Origin: Periconia sp. R9002
Taxonomy: Eukaryota > Ascomycota > Dothideomycetes > Pleosporales > Periconiaceae
Direction of reading: 5' to 3'
Assembly: GCA_023627715.1 (NCBI GenBank)
Contig: JAMAHW010000019.1
Span: 355,994-419,993 of the forward strand
DNA length: 64,000 nucleotides
A program made the position numbers and the translations under genes. The notes beneath the pieces were generated by a model. The model had not been told where the DNA came from. It did no database searches and was given only the letters and a program-made list of their open reading frames with translations. Positions 23,577 through 32,795 of the stretch are shown one piece after another. The stretch's first letter is position 1; the number at the start of each line of letters is the position of its first letter.

Positions 23577-25483
23577 TCATGTGGGAGGCTGACGATAGAT
23601 TGCCGGCTTAGACTTGGTCCTGGTCTTTTTCTTCCTCTGAGAAGACATCATTCGGCCGCCTTGGGCTATCGATCCATTACCGGTACTGCGCGACATGGCG
23701 CAAAATGGGACTTCCTCGTCGGAATGCATAGAAGCCATGACAAATGAGTCCGTATTATGGCCATAGTAAAGCATGATGCCACTACGGGTTTTCTTGAGCC
23801 CAAGAATGCCAATCGCACCGGCTGAATTGCTGTTTTTGACACTTGGGTGGCCTATGATGGTTAGTGGAAGAATTGGTCGTGGAAAGAGATTGTCATCTTA
23901 CCCATGAACTCTCTTTCAATCATAGCTTTGAGGGCTTCATCCTCAGTCACAGCAGAAAAACCACCACCCTTCTCTTTTTTAACGCTCTCGTACAGCCTTT
24001 CTGCACATACCGTCGCGGCCATGGTTGTAGCCATGTGCTCACCGGTACCGCTGGTGACGGTAGCAACACAGGTCTGGTCTTCATCATCGGGATCGATTGG
24101 AATAACGGCTGCGCCCACGCCAACAAGAGCAGCTGGACCAACACGACCTCGATACTTCATTCCGATACCCCCTGACGACGCGGCACATGCGATATTACCT
24201 TCGCCGTCAACGGCAATGGCCCCAACAGTGTCAGTAATACAGTCTTCCTTGTCTGCAAGAAACTGTGGTTGACTTGTAGTCGTTATCGGATCCGTTTCTT
24301 CATCGGAGCCATCACCCCACGTTTTGCGAGAACCCGTCGCGGGCTGACCAGTATTATGAGCTGCACTTTCTTTCGTCACGCGGCCTGGAGTAAGATCTTG
24401 TGGAGAGTGTGTGGTTTGAAGGTTGCCCAATGTCGGCACTTTCTGCGTGCTGTTTATGAAGGCGTGACGAGAAGATTCCTCCATAGTGTAGGGTCGAACT
24501 GGCGGTGGCTCTTGAGGCACTTCTAAGATTGCTGGTTCAGAATTAGCCGTCACACCACCTAAACTGTTGTTTCGAGGGAAAGAAGGACCTGGAACAGATG
24601 AAGTCATTTCCTGATCCCTTTGAAATGTGAAAGGTAGAGAGCTCTCGGCAAAGGGATAGGTTGAGACCAGATTGTTTGTATGATCACGCCGCACCCGTTC
24701 TTGTGCGGCCTCCTCGTCTGGTGACGCGACAGCTGCGATCCTCCAGCACGATGATGGCTGACCGCTCTTCCTGGCTTTACGTTCGGCTGCTTTGAGATCT
24801 GCCCTCCAGCGGGTCCATCTCTCTCGCGCAGCAGTAGAGACCAATGCGTCATATGGAAGCTCTGGGACGTTCATTTCGCGTGCAAAATCCAGTGCGCCTT
24901 GACCTACAAGTAGGTTCGGGGGGACACGGCGCAGGGTCAGCGGCTCCGTTGTATGATTCAGAACCAAACGGGCAAGGCAGACGGGGTTCCTTAACTCTGC
25001 AAAAAATAGTCAGCGCGTGTACGGCGGTATCGAGAAGTATGTATACATACTAAAGACAGCGCCCACAGCGCCACTCCGACCGTTATGATCAACTATGGAG
25101 GCATCACACTCAACTACACCATCCATGGTGAGATTGCTGCCATAGCCAGCGTTGGTGATTTCTTTATCCTCCAAGACCTTAACGGCCATTTCAGCAGCAT
25201 CCAAGGCAGATCCCCCGTTTTTTAGGACGAGCATGGCAATCTGAGCAGCACTAAAATCTTGTCAGCTTTCTCGTCGGCAAGCAGAACTGGATGCGTAGTT
25301 TCCATACTCGTTGCATGCTTCTAAATGGATGCGTTCGTTGGCACGGCTGTGATATCCGGCTCCTGCATGGACAAATATGCAGCACATATCATCCCGATAT
25401 GGGGTTTTTGTTGCTTTGCGAATGAGTGTCTCCTGATTCAAAGGGCCGCTTCTCGCTCCGGGGTGGGCAGCCGAAACCGACAT
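23577..25483 (-). CDS. Threonine aspartase (taspase 1-like, Ntn hydrolase)
   Basis: An N-terminal-nucleophile hydrolase of the asparaginase-2/taspase family that cleaves itself to expose a catalytic threonine and then cuts target proteins after Asp. Exons are 25483-25308, 25250-25051, 24996-23902 and 23851-23577 (581 residues). Family features in order are FVHAGAGYHS, the helix KNGGSALDAAEMAV, the NAGYGSNL and ECDASIVDHNGRSGAVGAV segments, and the processing site with nucleophile DTVGAIAVD (Thr about 382). The SSGGIGMKYRGRVGPAALVG substrate pocket, the TSGTGEH motif and the Ntn C-terminal strands (HNTDSFVMASM) follow. The segment between the alpha-chain core and Thr382 is expanded by roughly 150 low-complexity residues compared with the animal enzyme. 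The start is the first in-frame ATG (MSVSAAHPG); no earlier Met exists in the open frame. Confidence 0.93.
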
Positions 25484-26379
25484 CGAGAGGTGACGGCGTA
25501 GACCGCGCAATTGAATTGCTACTTTGTCCAGGGTCGCACGGAAGGCAAGGGTAGATAGTTGATTGTGTCCTAGGTGTGGAAGGGTTTGGGGAGGTTGGTT
25601 ACCAGTATGGTTCGGAATTTGGTGGCGTGCTGTCGGACAGTGCGTAGGGTTTATAGCGGGGATAAGAAGAGCAAAGTCGGTCAAGAAATGGGGTGATAGT
25701 GAGAGAGAGAGCAGGGTGAGGAGGGCGGATGATGAAAGGTGAGAGGGGAGAAGAAAAAATGACCGATAAATGGAGCGAGCGAAGTGGTGGATGAGATGTG
25801 ACTCTTGAGTTTCCACGAAACCACAGAGCAAGGAGAATGGCAGAGACGGTGCCCAAGGTGGGTGGGAAGGGTAGCCACCAGAGAAGTGTCTGGATTAGGA
25901 AGTGGAGGAAGGAACTGGGGCAGGCCGCTCCTTCCCTGACACACACTCACCAGCAGTGGACGACCCAGGCATGGTGGTGTGCATGTGTGCTTCAGCGAGC
26001 CTACTACGTATATGTATGAGTACTGATGTATGTAACCATCTTCAGAGTCATCCTTAGAAACATTGGGTCTACAAGAGGTGCAAAACAGATACGTGCTCGA
26101 CTAATCGCAGGATGTGAGGTTGGTTTTGTCTTGTAGTCTTCCGCTCTTGTCCCGCCCGCACCAGCTCGCCAAGGACACCTAGGCGGAGCGGAGACTAGCC
26201 GCCATCCTACCATCCTTCCCCGCCAATCCAATGGAGAGCAGCCGCCCACATCTGAACCCACCAGCCATCCCACCCTGCCCGTCATCCACCACCCCAATTC
26301 ACGACCGCATCCACTTCTGCCCCAAGAGCTTTCCCGAGCTGCGTCTTTCCCGCAAATAACCCACCGAGTGGCCGCAGAC
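25484..26379. other. Divergent promoter region, taspase / ARP3
   Basis: About 900 bp between divergent start codons. It has GAGAGA-type and CT-rich stretches (25690-25760) and a GC-rich, pyrimidine-rich leader ahead of ARP3. No gene is supported. Confidence 0.45.
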
Positions 26380-27937
26380 ATGGCGAACCAAACCCCCGCC
26401 GTTGTCATGGACAAGTAAGCTCTCCCCCGAATCAACGAATGCCTGCGGGCACCTATGTATAGCGCACTCGCATACTGACAGTTGCCTGCAGCGGTACGGG
26501 CTACTCCAAACTCGGTATGCCAACTATCTCACATTGCCTTCCAAAAATCCCTAGTAACAGTCATCTTCGACAGGTTTTGCCGGCAACGACTCCCCTTCGT
26601 TTGTGTTCCCCACCGCCATCTCTACCAAAAGCCCAGCGGGCGGTGCCGGCGGTTCGGGCTCTGGACGACCTGCGGTTGCGAATAAGCCTTCCTTCTTGAC
26701 GGGAGGAGCTGGCCCTGGAAGTCATCTGCACGGCAAGCGAGGAACTGAGGATTTGGACTTCTTCATCGGTGATGAGGCTTTGGCTGCATCCGCGGGACCT
26801 GGTTATGGTATCCAGTATCCTATTCGGCACGGTCAGATAGATAATTGGGTATATATCTTTGCCTAGCCCCTCTTCATGGTTTGCTAACTCTAGGAAGGAC
26901 CTCATGGAACGTTTTTGGTCCAATTCGATATTCAAATACTTAAGAGTGGAGCCAGAAGATCACTACTTCTTGCTCACCGAACCTGTAAGACATCGGCCGT
27001 TTTGCAGCGTGGGACTTGTACTGACTGATGACAGCCGCTCAATCCTCCAGAGAATCGCGAAAACACCGCTGAAATTATGTTTGAATCTTTCAACTGCGCC
27101 GGTCTTTACATTGCTGTCCAGGCCGTCCTTGCCTTGGCTGCGTCCTGGACTAGTTCCAAGGTTCATGATAGGTCACTTACGGGTACGGTTATTGACTCCG
27201 GCGCTGGTGTGACTCACGTCATTCCTGTTGCGGAAGGTTACGTTATTGGTTCTTCGATCAAGAGTGTCCCTATTGCCGGCCGCGACATCACCAATTTCGT
27301 TCAATCCCTCCTGAGAGACCGCGGAGAGCCCGACTCTTCCCTTGCCACTGCAGAACGTATCAAGGAAGAATACTGCTACGTCAGTCCGGACATTGTGAAG
27401 GAATTTTCGCGCTTCGATCGAGAAGCTGATGACCGTTTCCGCAAACACACTGTAAACTATCCCAACGGGAAGTCGGTACAGGTGGATGTCGGCTACGAAC
27501 GGTTCCTGGCCCCTGAGATTTTCTTCAATCCCGAGATCTATTCCTCGGATTTCCTTACGCCCTTGCCAAACATCGTCGACACCGTCATCCAAACCTCACC
27601 TATCGATGTACGTCGCGGCCTGTACAAAAATATTGTGCTATCGGGCGGTTCAACGCTGTACAAGGACTTCGGTCGACGCCTACAGCGGGATATCAGGCAC
27701 TTGGTAGATGCCAGGATCCAGGCATCAGAAGCAAGGAGCGGTGGTGCAAAGAGTGGCGGTTTAGACGTACAGGTCATTACGCACAAGAGGCAGAGACATG
27801 GCCCATGGTTTGGAGGGAGTTTGCTTGGCCAGACTCCCGAATTCAGGAGTTACTGCCACACCAAGGCTGAATACGACGAGATTGGGCCTAGTATTGTCAG
27901 AAGGTTCGCATTGCTAGGTGGCCCAGGCAGTACATAG
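26380..27937 (+). CDS. arp3: Actin-related protein 3 (Arp2/3 complex)
   Basis: A core subunit of the Arp2/3 complex, which nucleates branched actin at endocytic patches and hyphal tips. Five exons (26380-26414, 26492-26514, 26574-26848, 26898-26984, 27035-27937) give 440 residues. Exon 2 is only 23 nt and encodes GTGYSKL of the nucleotide-binding P1 loop. Key segments are [49 protein letters not shown], the second phosphate loop [35 protein letters not shown], and the Arp3-specific C-terminus [17 protein letters not shown]. The insertion after [15 protein letters not shown] and the [12 protein letters not shown] segment distinguish Arp3 from actin and Arp2. The fungal low-complexity insert [11 protein letters not shown] lies near residue 45. 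Confidence 0.97.
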
Positions 27938-28189
27938 GTTGATAGCACGATGTTCTGTCTAGGCGGAGATGTTCTTTTGGAATATGCTGCGGGCGCATGG
28001 AGACCTGACTGTAGATGGATGGGTGTTGAAAAGGTTATGTATTCACAGTATTGAAGATGTCGAAATGCAAACGTTTAACGCTCCATGTCACCATGGACTC
28101 ACAACAGTGAGATGATTCGTCTAGTCCGCTATCATGGTGCTAACACTCATTTTCTCTTGATTCACCCCTTACATTGCTCAGTCTTGTTC

Positions 28190-29935
28190 TTAAGATGAGT
28201 TCCTCCACCGCTCCATCTTCGCTCGGGCTTTGTCGTCACTGCTCGCCCACCACCAGTGCTCCCACCAAATCGCGGCCCATTCCCGCGAAAAGCTAGTGCG
28301 GATATCGGCGACAACGCTTCCATCATCACATACTTCGGAACGCCTAGCATACTTTTCAAATTCCACCAAGGCTTTCTCCTTCAGATATAGACATAGGTCA
28401 TCAGGGATTTCAATCAAGTTTCCCCCTAACGGGCGGGCGATTGGTATGGGTCGCAGCCTGTTTTGGAAACCCACTCGAAGCAATTGGTCGATATGACTGA
28501 TACCGATGTTCAACGCTTGGCTTAGCCTGGGCTCATTGGCGCCTGGGCCACGCGTCGAGTAGTCGAAAGTGACTGCCAAGCGTGTACTTCTACGTGGCAT
28601 CAAATCCGAATATGTGGATTCCGGCAAGGTGAGGGACGGCCAGGGAGATCTGCGAGATGTTTGGGAACGCATGACGAGATCAATGATGTCGGGTGGTTGA
28701 AGGTAGGCTTGGCTTGTTGTCAGGAACATCTTGAGGAGGCTTATAGTGAAGGCAGAAAAGTCAGTGATCAGAGAGTGAGGCATCATCCGAAGTGTGGTCT
28801 TCTTACTTTGCACAATGCCATGGGTCTGCCTGGAATGCCGACCAAAATGTCATTGGTAGATTCCTGGGGCAGCCGTCCGCCAGGAAGCTGCAGTGTGCGG
28901 GGAGCAGTACGTGATACATGAAGCGGAAGACAGCATATCTGTCCAAGGTTTCTATCAAAGGGCTGTGAGCCTGGTCTCCTATCCATTGCTGAAAGCCCTC
29001 CAGTATCCTGTTCTGCCTGGGATATAATATGTTTGCTCTTGCGGAGATCCACCGGATTTCGTTCAAAATCCATACCACTATGATGGCGGAGTAGAACCTG
29101 CTTCTCTGGTCTGCATCAAACTTCGTATAAGATAATCCCAGATGAGAAGTGCGATGAGGTATGCTGTCCTCTTGCCATGGTGTGTTACGGTCATTGATTC
29201 CTGATTATTGCCATCAAATTACTCAAAACCCCTTGATTTAGCTAAGGCCGAAGGAAGGGATAAGAAGGCTCGAAATTATATCAACAAAGATTCCACTATT
29301 GTAGACAACTCACCAGTGTATTTTGTGATGAATTCGTGTGGATCATCACTGTAGTCCAATGGAAAAAGATCGGTATGTGATCGCTGCCGAGCAAGCCACA
29401 GGTGTTCGAGTCCACGCAATCCTTGATATCGTGTGATAATTTCATCAACTCTCCCATCTGAAAGGCATATGTCACAAGAACCACCAAGACAACTATGAAG
29501 TTCGCCAGATGTAATGGTACCTACGAACTGGTCCTGACCCCCAGGTTGATGGAGTGAAATACCCGGGTTGGTACTCGCTGGAACAGGCATTCGGCGGAAA
29601 CGCAGAAGTCGGGACAGGACTTTATCAAATCTGTGTTGGTAGGCTGTCCCGATAACCTGTCTCATGATCCTCGTGTAATCGTGTCTGGACATGATGACGT
29701 TGTACACCTATATCGAGGGTACAAAGTTAGTTAAAAGTAACTAGGGTGGTTACAGTACATTATTAGTGTCTCAATACGCCACACCGCGAGGTGTCTCGGT
29801 AACAAACGACTCTGTACCTGGAGTTCAACGTACAGCCTTGCAAGTCCGCGCGAGGGAAAGTACATCATCTATGCTGCTGAGAAAGAAAGCAACATGGCGT
29901 ACTAATTCAGCTGGCAAGCGCGAGAAACTGGCCAT
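28190..29935 (-). CDS. F-box domain protein of unknown target
   Basis: A probable substrate receptor of an SCF ubiquitin ligase. I reconstruct four exons (29935-29834, 29707-29314, 29200-28807, 28739-28190), giving 479 residues with consistent phases. Exon 1 is only 34 codons and encodes an F-box N-terminus, LPAELVRHVAFFL followed by DDVLSLARTCKA. The second exon starts after a CTAAC-containing 3' splice site. The rest has no obvious LRR, WD or Kelch repeats. It is alpha-helical with many Trp and Arg (RGLEHLWLARQ, FYSAIIVVWILNEIRW, WAAIWWEHWWWASSDDKA), like the large group of fungal F-box proteins with divergent C-termini. A further 63-nt in-frame intron (29458-29520) is possible in exon 2. 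The F-box call depends on linking exon 1, which is an inference. Confidence 0.68.
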
Positions 29936-30105
29936 AGTTTCGATCGGAAGTTGATCCTATTGATGTTAAGCTAGTGTATTAAGCATTGATTCGCCCCTCA
30001 ACCTTGGTGTATCATCTATCTTAGGGATCGAGTGAAATAGAGAGAGAAATAGAAATAGAACTTAAAAGGAAAAGAAACAGAGAGATAAAAATAGTAAGAG
30101 AGAGG

Positions 30106-30240
30106 AAAGAGAGAGAGAGGAAAGAGAGAGAGAGGGAAGAGAGAGAGAGGAAAGAGAGAGAGAGGGAAGAGAGAGAGAGGGAAGAGAGAGAGAGGGAAGA
30201 GAGAGAGAGGGAAGAGAGAGAGAGGGAAGAGAGAGAGAGG
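30106..30240 (+). repeat. Tandem repeat, 9 x 15 bp, polypurine
   Basis: Nine head-to-tail copies of the 15-mer RAAGAGAGAGAGAGG fill exactly 135 bp. Units differ only at the first base (A or G, order A A G A G G G G G). A looser purine-rich leader begins near 30032. The tract is all purine on the + strand and its mirror symmetry would allow intramolecular triplex formation. On the minus strand it reads as a repeated Leu-Ser-Leu-Phe-Pro peptide, but no gene context supports translation. Confidence 0.95.
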
Positions 30241-30296
30241 TAAGGATAGAAGGACATAAAAATACTTGTGCATATATGAAGAAATAGAGTTATCAC

Positions 30297-30429
30297 GATA
30301 CTGGGAAACCGTTTTCTGACACAAATATATGGTACCATGGCACTAGAAAACTGTTGGTTGAACCGAATACCCAAAAGAGACGACATATACTTAGTAGATA
30401 CCATGACACCGGAATCCCGTTGGTCGAAC
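30297..30429 (+). repeat. Diverged short direct repeats
   Basis: The segments 30333-30363 and 30399-30429 (31 nt each) share 23 of 31 bases, including TACCATG, GTTGGT and GAAC. Five of the eight differences are transitions. A third, weaker copy covers 30297-30320. They may be remnants of a duplicated element eroded by C-to-T mutation, but they are too short to name. Confidence 0.45.
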
Positions 30430-30758
30430 AGCATCAACTTAAAAACGATGAATCATTGATTCAGAAAGTTCCATAAGTAACCCTGTGAAGGAAACGGTGA
30501 ATACATACATACCTAGTGATTTCCGTGTTGTCTGCCTACCTAAGGGAAAGTTGGTACTCGCCTGTCTAGACGCACTAGTAGTATTTGAACGAGCGAGGGT
30601 TGACCGACTGGGAACAAATGGGAGGAAATAGGCGGCATATATTCAATAGATAGTTGAGTAAACACATCTGTAAAATCTTACACGAAGTCGTTTTTGATTT
30701 CATGGCTACCTAAATACTTAAAACCGTACCTAGATGTGGTTGGGAACGCCGTGCTCTG

Positions 30759-30763
30759 ATTGG
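30759..30763 (-). promoter_or_regulatory. CCAAT box upstream of TAF10
   Basis: ATTGG on the + strand (CCAAT on the minus strand) about 160 bp upstream of the TAF10 ATG, a common position for HAP/CBC binding in ascomycetes. It is inferred from the motif and its position only. Confidence 0.4.
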
Positions 30764-30918
30764 CCACTCAGCTCACTACCGACTTCCGACGTAGCCTACG
30801 CCAAGTCCAGCACGCGATAGTCGACCCCGGGCTGTCTTGCGATACTTCTCTATCAGTCAATCAGTCACCAGTGATTTGCGCTCAACGTTTTAACATTGTT
30901 CTTATTTGATACTACACC

Positions 30919-31662
30919 ATGGCAGATAATGCAGCACCAGCAAGCGCACAGCCTCCGACGAACGCAGACACCGAAATGAACGATGATCTGGACGCTGCAA
31001 TCGAAGCCGACATCCGCCCCGAAGGCGCGCAACCGGATGCCATGAACCTCGACGGCGCCAACGACACAGAGACCGCTCCGCAAAGGAACGGCATACCAGA
31101 GCCACCACTCGAAGCGCGTATACCGGCGAAGAAGGATGCAACATTACGAGAGTTTTTGTCAAAGATGGATGACTGCGCTCCTATTGTCCGTTACCCCACC
31201 GAGACCTTTCCGATGTACACGCAGCGGTGACTAACAACTCTCTAGATTCCTGACGCTGTCACTCACTATTACTTGACACGTGCCGGTCTACCGCCGCCGC
31301 CTCAGACTTCTCCGCATCTCGCCCGCTTACTTGCTCTTGCGACACAAAAGTTCATTGCAGACATTGCGGCCGATGCCTATCAATACTCCCGAATCCGCGC
31401 GTCGAACACGACGAGTAATAATCCCATGGGTGGACTGGCAGGAGCATCAGGGCCTCAAGGTGCGGCAGCACCTGGTGGAGCACAAAGCGGTAAGGACAGT
31501 GGTGCCAAAGCCAAAGATCTCGCACTCGGTGCACCTCGTCCTGGCTATGGTGGAGGTGGACAGGGCGGCAACCAAGGACGGACAGTGCTCACAATGGAAG
31601 ACTTGGGTATGGCTGTAGGCGAATACGGTGTCAACATCAAACGAGGAGAGTTCTACCGGTAA
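30919..31662 (+). CDS. taf10: TAF10, TFIID/SAGA histone-fold subunit
   Basis: A subunit shared by TFIID and SAGA with a single histone fold that pairs with Taf3, Taf8 or Spt7. Exons are 30919-31185 and 31246-31662 (227 residues). The N-terminal 70 residues are acidic and Asp/Glu/Asn-rich. The histone fold begins with [15 protein letters not shown] in exon 1 and continues [15 protein letters not shown] in exon 2, then [28 protein letters not shown] Gly/Ala/Pro-rich insert separates this from the conserved end [26 protein letters not shown]. The intron has an atypical GTCCGT donor but a GACTAAC branch and CTCTAG acceptor. The splice joins Ile-Ile-Pro as in other TAF10 proteins, which supports it. 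Confidence 0.93.
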
Positions 31663-32041
31663 AAAGAAAGTGGCAGCGGTAACGAAAAAGCCCAAGTTTA
31701 AGAGAAGGTGAATGGGACAAATGCGTCAGCTGACGGAATAGTTGTGGATCAAGAATCCTTTGGGGATTTGCATACGATGACTGCCAGCCTCAATAAGGAG
31801 GATATCGTTCGGTCGTCTGGTACTTGGTTCTAGCACGGCAGCATATGCGAAAAGGTGGGTGATACAGCAGTTATCTCTGGCGTTACTGGAAATGGCGTTC
31901 ACAGGTAGACATATGATTCATTGGGAACGGCGCCTCTAAGTGGCTGCCATATCGTATTTGTACAGTAGCAGTACAGTTGGGATGCAAACGATCCCGATGA
32001 TACCCCAAACTCCTATCGTATGCACAAATGGTGTGATTCTC
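31663..32041. other. Intergenic region between convergent TAF10 and uS19m genes
   Basis: About 380 bp holding the two 3'UTRs. No other feature is supported. Confidence 0.45.
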
Positions 32042-32499
32042 TCATCTGTTCTTTGACAGCCTGTACACAAACTGCTTCCTTGTCCTAGAGAAATGGTTAG
32101 CATGGTGCAGCGACATCCAATGCGCCCCATGGCTGTGATGTGAATTAACATACGGTGCGAATTCTCCCAACTTGCGTCCAACCATGTCCTCGGTTATCGT
32201 GATATCTTCATACTTGATTCCATTGTGAACCTGAAACTTCAAGCCGACAAAGTTGGGCAGGATAGTGGCCGAGCGCGCCTGGGTCTTGATCGGAACGATT
32301 TTTTGGCCGGGCAGCGGCCGTACAATGGGCAAGCTAATAGACTCAGCGAAGGATCGATGCGGAGGTACAATTTTCGTCTTTGACTTACGGCACGATGTTG
32401 GGCCCTGTCAATAATCGTTAGTAGTGAGCTTCTATCGTAAGACACCATCAACATACCTTTCCAAACTGATCGGGAGCAGAGGGCTCGCGTGGGAATCAT
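32042..32499 (-). CDS. rsm19: Mitochondrial small-subunit ribosomal protein uS19m (Rsm19)
   Basis: A protein of the mitoribosomal small-subunit head that contacts 15S rRNA. Four exons (32499-32457, 32404-32389, 32333-32154, 32084-32042) give only 93 residues, normal for S19. The order is [21 protein letters not shown], the body with [20 protein letters not shown] and [25 protein letters not shown], then [13 protein letters not shown]. Exon 2 is a 16-nt micro-exon, yet it carries the conserved KGPNIVP core. Skipping it would break the frame. All introns show GTAWGT-type donors. The gene diverges from MRE11 with 296 bp between the ATGs. Confidence 0.93.
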
Positions 32500-32795
32500 T
32501 GCGATTGATGGCTAGCAAAGGAGTGAAGTCGGCTCCAATGTCTCTCCCGGCTGAACTGGATGACCGGGGTCCCGCATTGCCGCACGTGATAGCGTACTTT
32601 TACTAGGCAGCCACGCGCCAACCTCAACGCGTGCGTCGTTGCCAATCTGCGTAGTGCAGGTAGAAGTGCTGCTGGTCGACAAACGTGGCGGCACAATTCT
32701 CTAGGTACTAAATAACGGATCTCCGGGGGCAAAGTTCATGATTCTGTGCGCTCCTCTGTTTTGTCCACCAGCATCAACCCACGTCACCGCACAAT

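Larger units (their letters stand above)
29936..30918. other. Divergent intergenic region, F-box gene / TAF10
   Basis: About 980 bp containing the 9 x 15 bp polypurine repeat, three diverged copies of a short element (30297-30429), several TACCTA-type motifs, and the TAF10 promoter with an inverted CCAAT box. No gene is supported. Confidence 0.55.

Noticed and set aside
30016..30437. Minus-strand frames of 102-138 codons reading repeated LSLFP peptides
   Set aside because: They are created by the polypurine 15-bp repeat. There is no start context, exon partner or homology.
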